Source: Clostridiales bacterium
GTDB taxonomy: Bacteria > Bacillota > Clostridia > Oscillospirales > Oscillospiraceae
Length of the DNA: 32,428 bases
Assembly (NCBI GenBank): GCA_021203325.1
Contig: JAJQBL010000110.1
Coordinates: 1 to 32,428 of the forward strand
Direction: 5' to 3'
Both the position numbers and the translations under genes were made by a program. The notes under the pieces were generated by a model. It was not told the DNA's origin and searched no databases. It saw nothing but the letters and a program-made list of their open reading frames with translations. Positions 25,758 through 32,428 of the stretch are shown in pieces (the stretch's first letter is position 1; each line of letters begins with the position of its first letter).

Positions 25758-25838
25758 ACTTTGTTCTTTTTTACTTGTCCGAGAGTTTATCCTGACGGGC
25801 TAAAATAGGGCCAACGGAACAGGAAAGGAGCATTTGCC

Positions 25839-28800
25839 ATGCTGCAACTACAGGGCATCAACAAAACATACCGAACCGGGGATCTGGTTCAGGTTGCCCT
25901 GAACGATGTCAATTTGAACCTGCGGGACAACGAATTTGTGGCCATCCTCGGCCCCAGCGGGTCGGGCAAGACCACGCTGCTGAACATCATCGGCGGTCTG
26001 GACCGATATGACAGCGGCGACCTGATCATCAACGGCATTTCCACGAAAAAGTATACCGACCGGGACTGGGACTCCTATCGGAACCACACCATCGGCTTCG
26101 TCTTTCAGAGCTACAACCTCATCCCCCACCAGACCATTCTGGCCAATGTGGAGCTGGCCCTGACCATCTCCGGCGTCTCCAAGGCGGAGTGCAGGAAGCG
26201 GGCGGTGGATGCGCTGAAAAAGGTGGGCCTGGGGGACCAGCTGCACAAAAAGCCCAACCAGATGTCCGGCGGCCAGATGCAGCGGGTGGCCCTGGCCCGG
26301 GCCCTCATCAATAACCCAGACATCCTGCTGGCCGACGAGCCCACCGGCGCACTGGATTCGGACACCAGCATTCAGGTCATGGAGCTGCTGAAGGAGGTGG
26401 CGAAGGACCGGCTGGTGGTCATGGTGACCCATAACCCGGAGCTGGCGGAGCGGTACGCCACCCGCATCGTCCGGCTGCGGGACGGAAAGATTCAGAGCGA
26501 TACGGCGCCCTATACCGTTGGGGGCAAACTGGCCGCGCCGGTACACAAAAACATGGGGAAGAGCTCCATGTCGTTCCTCACCTCCCTGAGCCTGTCCTTC
26601 AACAACCTGGGGACGAAGAAGGCCCGGACGCTGCTGACCTCCTTCGCGGGGTCCATCGGCATCATCGGCATCGCCCTGATTCTGGCCATCTCCACCGGCG
26701 TCAACAACTATATCCATTCCATTGAGGAGCAGACGCTGTCGGAATATCCCGTTCAGGTGCAGACCAGCGCCTTGGACCTGACCTCCATGCTGGAGGCCGG
26801 CACCGGCATCGCCTCCAGCATCACGGCGGAAAACGACTCGGACACCATCACCGTCACCGAGCTGGTCTCCAGCCTGGGCTCCATCATAGGCAGCAACAAT
26901 CTGACCCCCCTCCGGGCCTATCTGGAGAGCGGGGAGAGCGACATCTGGGACTATGTCAACGCCATTGAGTACACCTACGGCGTGGACCCGCAGATCTACC
27001 TGCTGGAGGACGACGAGTACCGGCAGGTACATCCGGACACCACCATCACCTCCCTTATGGGGATGGGCTCCACCATCATGTCCAGCAGCATGATGGCCTC
27101 CATGACCGGGGTGAACGTGTTCTACCAGATGCCGGAGAGCGAGAGCCTGTATATCGACCAGTACGAGGTCAAGGCCGGCCGCTGGCCGGAAAGCTATGAC
27201 GAATGCGTTCTGATCCTCTCCTCCAACGGGAGCATCAGCGACATTGTGATGTACACCCTGGGCCTGGCGGACTACTCCATCCTGGAGGACCTGCTGGACC
27301 AGTTCATCAACGGCGAGAGCGCGGACACCCCGGACGGCTATGACTCCTTCACCTACGATGAGGTGCTTGGCCTGACCTTTAAGCTGGTCAACGCTGCGGA
27401 CTATTATCAGTACGACAGCGAGTATGAGGTGTGGGTGGACAAGTCGGACGATGAGGACTACATGATGGAGCTGGTCGCCAACGGCGAGGATATTACCATC
27501 GTGGGCATCGTGCAGCCCACGGAGAACGCCGTCAGCGCGGCCCTCTCCTCCGGCATCAACTACACGCCCGCTCTGGTGGAGCACGTCTCTGAGCTGGCGG
27601 AGGAGAGCGAAATCGTTCAGGCCCAGATGGCGGACCCCTCTGTCAACGTACTGACCGGCGAGCCCTTCGGGGAGGACAGCGACAGCGGCATCGACCTGGA
27701 GTCCCTGTTCACCATCGACACGGAGGCCCTCCAGGACGCCTTTGACCTCGGCAGCCTGACGGATTCCCTGGACTTATCAGACAGCCTGAGCCTGGACATG
27801 GACGCGCTGGATTTGTCCGGCATCGACATGAGCAGCCTGGACCTGGAGCTTGATTTGTCCGGTATGGATCTGTCCGACATCGACATGAGCAGCCTGGACC
27901 TCTCCGGGATGGATCTGGACTTTGAACTGGATTTGAGCGGTCTGGACCTGTCCGGCGTAGACCTCTCCGGGGTGGGCGACCTGGATATGAGCAGCCTGAT
28001 GAGCGGGATGTCTGTCAACGTCTCCGCCGAGTCTGTGTCCGCCCTGGCCTCCGCCATTCTGGACGGCTATGAGGACTACGCCGCGGCCAACGGCCTGTCC
28101 AGCTACGACGACCTGACGGAGGACTTCTCTGACTATCTGTCCAGCGGCGAGGCCAGAAGCACCCTCTCCAATCTGCTGATTGAAATCATGGAGGAGAACG
28201 GCGAGGTCTCCGTCTCCACCAACGGTCTGGAGGATATGCTGGCGGAAATCCTGGAGGATTATGAGAGCTATGTGACCGAGCAGGCGTTGGACGGCTCCAC
28301 GTCCGTCTCCACAGAGGACTATATGAACACCGGCCGCGCCCAGGATATTTTTGACCAGTGGGCGGAGAGCCATATCACCGTGGACGCCAATATCGACATC
28401 ACCGATGAACAGATGGATGAAATTGCCTCTGCTCTGGCCAACGGTTACGAGAGCTACGCAGAGGCGAACGGCCTGACCACCCTGTCCGGCGTCAGCGACG
28501 GCTTCTCCGCCTATCTGGCCTCTGACGAGGCTACGGCGGTCATGTCCGCCGGGCTCATGAGTATGCTGGACCTGTCCGACATGGAGGAGCAGATGACCGC
28601 CGCCATCCAGAGCTACACCCAGTCGCTGATGGCCGCCTACACTGAGGCGCTGACCGAGGCCATCACGGAGGCCATCAACAGCCAGATGGCGGAGATGGAG
28701 GCGCAGCTGACCCAGGCCATGGCCGAACAGATGAGTGCCGTCATCGCCGCCGCGATGGAAAGCCAGATGGCGGAGCTGGAGGACCAGATCACCTCCGCCC

Positions 28801-29639
28801 TCTCCACAGCCATGGAGGACGTCATGGATGAGGTGGTCGAGCAGCTCTCCGACAGTCTGGAGACCGCCATGAGCGACATGATGGACGAGATGGAGGAGAG
28901 CATGGCGGACGCCCTGGAGATCGATGAGGACTCCCTGACAGAAGCCTTCTCCTTCAACGTGGACAGCGACGACCTGATGGAGCTGATCAGCTCCATGACC
29001 TCCTCCACCAGCGCCGCCTATGACAGCAATCTGGAGTCGTTTGGCTATGTGAACTTCGACAGCCCCTCGGAGATCGACCTCTACCCCAAGGACTTCGACA
29101 GCAAGGACGGCGTCCTGGCGATTCTGGACGCCTACAACGAGGAGAAGAAGGCCGAGGGCAATGAGGACGACGCCATCACCTATACGGATACGGTGGGCAC
29201 CCTGATGTCCTCCGTCACCACCATCATGGATGTCATCTCCTATGTGCTGATTGCCTTCGTATCCATCTCCCTGGTGGTGTCCTCCATCATGATCGGCGTC
29301 ATCACCTATATCTCCGTGCTGGAGCGCACCAGAGAGATCGGCATCCTTCGGGCCATCGGCGCCTCCAAGGGGAACATCTCCCAGATTTTCAACGCGGAGA
29401 CGCTGATTATCGGCCTCTGCGCCGGACTGCTGGGTGTGGGCCTGTCCGAGCTGCTCCTGATTCCCATCAATGCGGTGGTTCGCTCTGTGGCAGGTTCCAA
29501 TGACATCAACGCCGTCCTGGCGCTGTCCAACGCCGCGATTCTGGTGGTGCTGAGCATGGTTCTGACGCTGATCGGCGGGCTGATTCCCTCCCGGCAGGCG
29601 GCCAGGAAGGACCCCGTGACGGCCCTGCGGACGGAGTAA
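25839..29639 (+). CDS. Giant ABC exporter: ATPase fused to FtsX/MacB-like permease with a repeat-rich extracellular domain
   Basis: A 1266-residue fusion. Residues 1-225 are a MacB/LolD-type ATPase with GPSGSGKTT (38-46), MSGGQMQR near 143, [10 protein letters not shown] near 166 and a THNPE H-switch. A helix at about 265-288 is followed by a very long extracellular region (about 290-1125). The last three helices form an FtsX domain (about 1126-1266) with [15 protein letters not shown] and the closing [11 protein letters not shown]. The outer part holds a MacB-like core; a DLS-type five-residue repeat run (about 642-724); three tandem repeats of about 62-65 residues (about 725-907) sharing GYE.YA..NGL; and an acidic Met/Ala-rich helical stretch (about 908-1037). 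AAGGAG precedes ATG. Relatives with small outer domains are nearer 650 residues. Export or envelope-stress roles are likely; the substrate is unknown. Confidence 0.88.
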   Translation: MLQLQGINKTYRTGDLVQVALNDVNLNLRDNEFVAILGPSGSGKTTLLNIIGGLDRYDSGDLIINGISTKKYTDRDWDSYRNHTIGFVFQSYNLIPHQTILANVELALTISGVSKAECRKRAVDALKKVGLGDQLHKKPNQMSGGQMQRVALARALINNPDILLADEPTGALDSDTSIQVMELLKEVAKDRLVVMVTHNPELAERYATRIVRLRDGKIQSDTAPYTVGGKLAAPVHKNMGKSSMSFLTSLSLSFNNLGTKKARTLLTSFAGSIGIIGIALILAISTGVNNYIHSIEEQTLSEYPVQVQTSALDLTSMLEAGTGIASSITAENDSDTITVTELVSSLGSIIGSNNLTPLRAYLESGESDIWDYVNAIEYTYGVDPQIYLLEDDEYRQVHPDTTITSLMGMGSTIMSSSMMASMTGVNVFYQMPESESLYIDQYEVKAGRWPESYDECVLILSSNGSISDIVMYTLGLADYSILEDLLDQFINGESADTPDGYDSFTYDEVLGLTFKLVNAADYYQYDSEYEVWVDKSDDEDYMMELVANGEDITIVGIVQPTENAVSAALSSGINYTPALVEHVSELAEESEIVQAQMADPSVNVLTGEPFGEDSDSGIDLESLFTIDTEALQDAFDLGSLTDSLDLSDSLSLDMDALDLSGIDMSSLDLELDLSGMDLSDIDMSSLDLSGMDLDFELDLSGLDLSGVDLSGVGDLDMSSLMSGMSVNVSAESVSALASAILDGYEDYAAANGLSSYDDLTEDFSDYLSSGEARSTLSNLLIEIMEENGEVSVSTNGLEDMLAEILEDYESYVTEQALDGSTSVSTEDYMNTGRAQDIFDQWAESHITVDANIDITDEQMDEIASALANGYESYAEANGLTTLSGVSDGFSAYLASDEATAVMSAGLMSMLDLSDMEEQMTAAIQSYTQSLMAAYTEALTEAITEAINSQMAEMEAQLTQAMAEQMSAVIAAAMESQMAELEDQITSALSTAMEDVMDEVVEQLSDSLETAMSDMMDEMEESMADALEIDEDSLTEAFSFNVDSDDLMELISSMTSSTSAAYDSNLESFGYVNFDSPSEIDLYPKDFDSKDGVLAILDAYNEEKKAEGNEDDAITYTDTVGTLMSSVTTIMDVISYVLIAFVSISLVVSSIMIGVITYISVLERTREIGILRAIGASKGNISQIFNAETLIIGLCAGLLGVGLSELLLIPINAVVRSVAGSNDINAVLALSNAAILVVLSMVLTLIGGLIPSRQAARKDPVTALRTE

Positions 29640-29715
29640 GAAAACCCTGCGGCGGTCAGACGGGTGATATGCCATGCCGGATGAAAACCGCATCCTTTCA
29701 CCATAAACGCTTTTC

Positions 29716-29749
29716 AAATACCCCCGGTTACACGCCGGGGGTATTTTTT
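29716..29749 (+). terminator. Terminator after the giant exporter
   Basis: AAATACCCCCGG (29716-29727) pairs perfectly with CCGGGGGTATTT (29735-29746) and runs into TTTTTT (29744-29749). Confidence 0.93.
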
Positions 29750-29858
29750 ATCCGGGACACCCAATTTGCCTCCGCCAGCGTGACGAAGCGGGCGCTGCGG
29801 CCGGGCTGTGCGGCGGCAGGACCGGCGGCGCATCGTAACAATTTGGAGAAAGTGTACC

Positions 29859-29887
29859 TTGTTCCGCCGGGAACGGATTGCTATAAT
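29859..29887 (+). promoter_or_regulatory. Promoter of the membrane protein/plsY-like unit
   Basis: TTGTTC (29859-29864), a 17-bp spacer and a perfect TATAAT (29882-29887). A dyad GTTCC-GCCG-GGAAC (29861-29874) overlaps the -35 box and spacer and could be an operator. The gap between the terminator and this promoter shows nothing else I can support. Confidence 0.8.
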
Positions 29888-29936
29888 AGAAGTGTTGACA
29901 GGATACCGGAAAACCCTGCGTATGGAGATGGTTTCG

Positions 29937-30512
29937 ATGTTTTCACAGTATGATTTGCAGACCCGGCAGATGCTGACCGGGAACCTGCTGCTGGTGGGCT
30001 GCTGCGTGTTCTATCTGGCCTGGTGGCTGATTGCGTTCAGGCCGGAGGGCGCCGTTAAGGGGATGAAAAGCGGCTGGCTGCTGATTCCCGCGTTCCTGTT
30101 TGGATTGGCGGCGGTGATGCAAATCGTCCGGGGCAGCAGCGTGGACGGTCAGGCGGCGCTGCTGTCCGGAACCGGGGTGGTGGTCGGCGGCATTGTCGCC
30201 TATGTCGCCCTGCTGGCGGCGTCCTCCATCCTTTTGAAGCGCCAGGTCACGACGGAGCTGTTCCTTATTGTGGGCTGGACGGTGCTGATGTTCCTGGAGG
30301 TGAACGGGCTGTTCGCCCTGGGGCGGTATTCCAAGCCTGCGGCAATCGCGGTTCTGGTCATTGCCGTCGCCGCGGCAGTCGTCAGTCTGGTCTGCTATCT
30401 GCTGTATTATAACCTGGACAGCGTGAAAGGATATGTAGACGGGATGATACCGCTGCTCCTGGTGGCCGTGATGATGGCCGCGGTGACGGTCAGCGTGGTC
30501 TGTTCAAATTGA
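29937..30512 (+). CDS. Multi-pass membrane protein of unknown function
   Basis: A 191-residue hydrophobic protein with about six helices. The first begins near residue 15 (GNLLLVGCCVFYLAWWLIAF), and others lie near 45-62, 72-97, 102-122, 128-152 and 166-188. ATG 29937 is chosen because GGAG ends 9 bases upstream and the promoter lies 50 bp before; the frame extends further upstream but across the promoter. No family was recognised. The plsY-like gene starts 13 bp after its stop, so the two are probably co-transcribed, which hints at a lipid- or envelope-related setting only. Confidence 0.75.
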   Translation: MFSQYDLQTRQMLTGNLLLVGCCVFYLAWWLIAFRPEGAVKGMKSGWLLIPAFLFGLAAVMQIVRGSSVDGQAALLSGTGVVVGGIVAYVALLAASSILLKRQVTTELFLIVGWTVLMFLEVNGLFALGRYSKPAAIAVLVIAVAAAVVSLVCYLLYYNLDSVKGYVDGMIPLLLVAVMMAAVTVSVVCSN

Positions 30513-30525
30513 GTGGAGGGATTCG

Positions 30526-31153
30526 ATGTTCAGGGTGTGGAGTCTTCTGCTGGGCTATGTGTGCGGCAATTTCCTGACCGCCGAGGTCGTCTCCCGCAGG
30601 GTTTCCGGGAAAAGCTCCTTTGAACGGGGCAGCGGCAATCCGGGCATGGCAAACATTGGGGCGCAGGACGGGGCAGGTTCCGCCGCGCTGGTGCTGGCGG
30701 GGGGACCTGCTCAAGACCTTCCTTCCCTGTCTGCCCTGCCGGCTGGTTTTGTTCCCGGAGGCCGGGGCGGCAGCCGCCGCCTATGCCGGGTTGGGGGCCA
30801 TTCTTGGCCATGATTTCCCCGTGTGGCACCGATTCAGGGGCGGGAAGGGCGTCTCCTGTACCTGCGGGGCCCTGGTCAGCATTTCCTTTGGCTACGGTCT
30901 GCTGGCGTGTGCGGTGGGCGGCATTGGGGTTCTGGTCAGTCACTATCTGCCCATCGGCGCTGTCCTCATCCCCGCCGCATTCCTGATTCCCGCCTTCTGC
31001 CGCTATGGGAATGAGGTCGGAATCCTCACCGTGGTGATGACCCTCATCATGGTGCAGCGGCATCTGCCCGGGCTGAAAAACATTCCCACAGGGACTGAGC
31101 CGCAGAAGGATTTCCTGAAAAAGCGGAAACGCAGCAAGAGGGACCAGCGATGA
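30526..31153 (+). pseudogene. plsY: PlsY-like acyl-phosphate:glycerol-3-phosphate acyltransferase, one-base frameshift
   Basis: PlsY is a membrane enzyme that adds the first acyl chain to glycerol-3-phosphate. The first frame (30526 on) gives a typical N-terminus with ERGSGNPGMANIGA, the first PlsY motif. After LVLAG it goes wrong at a six-G run (30699-30704). With five Gs it would continue as AGDLLKTFLPCL and join the second frame, which carries FRGGKGVSCTCG (second motif) and, near the C-terminus, RHLPGLKNIPTGTE in place of the usual RHRENI.RLL.GTE. The total would be about 209 residues, the normal size. GGAGGG lies 5 bases before ATG. The lesion may be a true mutation, a slippage switch or a sequencing error. 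The divergent third motif suggests a secondary PlsY paralogue. Confidence 0.82.
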
Positions 31154-31168
31154 TAAGAGGTGAAGGAA

Positions 31169-31537
31169 ATGGGGCTAAAGGACCGGGCCAAAGGGCTCAA
31201 AAGCGATATACCGGCGATTTTTATCGCCCTGAAGGACAAGGATACCCCGCTGCTTGCAAAGCTGCTTGCGGGACTGACGGTGGGGTATGCGCTGTCGCCC
31301 ATTGATTTGATTCCGGATTTCGTCCCCGTGCTGGGGTATCTGGACGACGTCATTCTTCTGCCCGCGCTGGCGGCGCTGACCATCCGGTGCATCCCGAAGG
31401 ATATATGGGGGAGAAGCAGGGCAGCCGGCGCAGGGCTGTGGGCGGACGGCAAGCCGAAGAAATGGTATTACGCCATACCGATTGTCGTGTTCTGGCTGGT
31501 GATTCTCTGGCTGATCGTAAAGGCAGTGTGGTTTTGA
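31169..31537 (+). CDS. DUF1232 (YkvA-like) membrane protein
   Basis: A 122-residue protein. The DUF1232 core spans about residues 25-65 with the signature YALSPIDLIPDFVPVLGYLDD split across the membrane-associated segment. A C-terminal hydrophobic helix (YYAIPIVVFWLVILWLIVKA) anchors it. The function of the family is not established. ATG 31169 is preferred to GTG 31160 because the purine-rich AGAGGTGAAGG lies just upstream of the ATG. It follows the plsY-like gene by 15 bp, in the same probable operon. Confidence 0.85.
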   Translation: MGLKDRAKGLKSDIPAIFIALKDKDTPLLAKLLAGLTVGYALSPIDLIPDFVPVLGYLDDVILLPALAALTIRCIPKDIWGRSRAAGAGLWADGKPKKWYYAIPIVVFWLVILWLIVKAVWF

Positions 31538-31657
31538 GCGGGAGGCGCAAGGGCCAGACCGGCCGTTTGGTTTTATTGTTCGCCTGCGGAGAAACCGCAG
31601 GCCAGGATGCCGAAGTTCAGCAGGCGCCGCGTTCCCGAAGAATCGAATCAAAACAGC

Positions 31658-31692
31658 AAAACCCCGGAAACGCGCCATCTTCCGGGGTTTTT
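31658..31692 (+). terminator. Terminator after the DUF1232 gene
   Basis: AAAACCCCGGAA (31658-31669) pairs perfectly with TTCCGGGGTTTT (31680-31691), ending in TTTTT. A separate 8-bp hairpin (31582-31589 with 31595-31602) lies upstream without a T-run. Confidence 0.92.
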
Positions 31693-31713
31693 CCATGAAA
31701 AAAGGAGGGCAAA

Positions 31714-32133
31714 ATGGAAACAAAAATTTATGACGTGCTGCCCCCGGAGGCAATCCAAATCCGCACCGCGGTCTTTGTGGAGGAACAGGGATTCACAGAG
31801 GAGTTCGACGAACGCGACGGCATCGCACAACATTTTGTGGTATTTGACGAGAAAACCGCCGTCGCAACCTGCCGCCTGTTTGAGGGAGAGCCCCACAGCT
31901 ATACCGTGGGCAGAATCGCCGTCATCCAACCGTACCGGGGGAGACAGGTCGGCGCAGACCTGTTAAGAACGGTTGAGCGTATCGTGCGCCGGAATCAAGG
32001 GCGCAGCCTTGCGCTGCACGCCCAGGTGGCCGCGCAAGGCTTCTATGAAAAGCAGGGATATGTGCCCTACGGGGAGGCAGATTATGAGGAAAACTGCCCC
32101 CACATCTGGATGCGGAAAACACTGGACCCGTGA
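31714..32133 (+). CDS. GNAT family N-acetyltransferase
   Basis: A 139-residue single-domain acetyltransferase that uses acetyl-CoA. The FVEEQGF...FDERD start is typical of the small ElaA/YjcF-type branch. VGRIAVIQPYRGRQVGADLL contains the pyrophosphate-binding R-x2-x-G-A motif, and AAQGFYEKQGYVPYGE is the usual C-terminal helix and strand. GGAGGG lies 6 bases before ATG. The acceptor is unknown. No promoter was found between the preceding terminator and the gene, so it may be driven by leakage or by an unrecognised site. Confidence 0.9.
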   Translation: METKIYDVLPPEAIQIRTAVFVEEQGFTEEFDERDGIAQHFVVFDEKTAVATCRLFEGEPHSYTVGRIAVIQPYRGRQVGADLLRTVERIVRRNQGRSLALHAQVAAQGFYEKQGYVPYGEADYEENCPHIWMRKTLDP

Positions 32134-32137
32134 GCGC

Positions 32138-32428
32138 CTACCCGCCTCCGGCGGCCACCGCCCCCGCCACCAGCAGCAGCACTCCGCTGCCCAGGGCCGC
32201 CCAGCGCTCCGCCCCGGCCCGCCGCACCCAACCGGCGCAGAGCTGCCCCAGGAGCAGCATTCCCCAGGTCAGGAGCAGGTTCAGTCCGCCCGCCAGCCAG
32301 GGGCCGTATCCCGCCAGCCCGGCCCCCAGGCCGATGCCGCAGTTGTTGACCCCCAGCACCAGGGCCAGAACCAGGGCCTGCCGCCAGCCCGCCGGCGGCC
32401 CCTCCTGCTCCGGAGACAGGGTCTCCCC
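32138..32428 (-). CDS. YtaF/MntP-like membrane protein, C-terminal fragment
   Basis: The frame is open to the window edge and gives the last 96 residues. An acidic, Pro-rich segment (SPEQEGPPAGW) is followed by a helix with ALVLALVLGVNNCGIGLGAG, then two more helices and a short glycine end. The repeated LGVNN.G.GLGAGLAG pattern resembles the second half of YtaF-type sporulation membrane proteins and MntP manganese exporters, both built from two three-helix repeats. The family call is moderate because half the protein is missing. It is convergent with the acetyltransferase, 4 bp between stops, with no terminator seen. Confidence 0.62.
   Translation of the reverse strand, partial: GETLSPEQEGPPAGWRQALVLALVLGVNNCGIGLGAGLAGYGPWLAGGLNLLLTWGMLLLGQLCAGWVRRAGAERWAALGSGVLLLVAGAVAAGGG

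Noticed and set aside
27766-28560. CRISPR-like or noncoding DNA repeat array
   Set aside because: The repeats are in frame, vary at the DNA level and encode protein repeats within an intact gene.
27777-29717. 646-codon minus-strand open frame opposite the exporter ectodomain
   Set aside because: His/Gly/Val-rich composition typical of an antisense shadow, with no ribosome site.
29808-29936. Longer start for the multi-pass membrane protein
   Set aside because: It would place the start codon upstream of a clear promoter (29859-29887); ATG 29937 has a proper ribosome site.
30620-31153. A separate gene downstream of a short plsY fragment
   Set aside because: Its upstream residues are out-of-frame translation; the true PlsY sequence joins across the G-run, so this is one frameshifted gene.

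Overview
The window looks like a chromosomal segment of a strictly anaerobic, high-GC Clostridia member, most likely an Oscillospiraceae-type gut bacterium (Flavonifractor/Lawsonibacter-like). The evidence is a pyruvate:ferredoxin oxidoreductase end, a reverse rubrerythrin, GC-rich codon use with AT-rich sigma-A-type promoters, strong AGGAGG-type ribosome sites, and family types common in that group (DUF975, a YtaF/MntP-like protein, very large ABC exporters). The taxon is inferred from protein flavour only. No tRNA, rRNA, CRISPR array, prophage or transposase gene was seen. One small inverted-repeat element is present.

Region 1 (1-7.6 kb) is housekeeping and stress. It holds the PFOR C-terminus, a small membrane-protein gene broken by a 165-bp palindromic element and a C-run frameshift, a stand-alone type II topoisomerase B-like subunit, reverse rubrerythrin with a perfect 21-bp palindrome at its transcription start, a DUF975 membrane protein, and release factor 3 (prfC). 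A good promoter, a possible 20-codon leader ORF and about 570 nt of hairpin-rich leader precede prfC.

Region 2 (7.7-15.6 kb) is a peptide-uptake operon: a lipoprotein binding protein, two permeases, two ATPases, a four-helix membrane protein of unknown role and an Ig-like/alpha-beta hydrolase. It ends at a strong terminator.

Region 3 (15.6-22.5 kb) has two overlapping LysR regulator genes on the minus strand. Divergent from them is a four-gene + operon: metallo-beta-lactamase-fold hydrolase, ceramidase-like protein, seven-bladed lactonase-like protein and a second ceramidase-like protein. The two ceramidase-like paralogues differ in key residues: one keeps the usual metal-site motifs and the other has lost some. 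This looks like a degradative pathway for an amide- and ester/lactone-containing compound, with peptide import next door.

Region 4 (22.5-29.75 kb) concerns the cell envelope. A CapA-like lipoprotein and a sensor kinase/response regulator pair lie on the minus strand. Divergent from them is a 1266-residue ATPase-permease fusion whose extracellular part holds a DLS-type five-residue repeat, three tandem ~62-65-residue repeats and a long acidic, Met/Ala-rich helical stretch. A 9-bp inverted repeat sits between the two transcription units.

Region 5 (29.75-32.4 kb) holds a multi-pass membrane protein, a plsY-like gene with a one-base G-run frameshift, a DUF1232 protein, a GNAT acetyltransferase and the C-terminus of a YtaF/MntP-like membrane protein.
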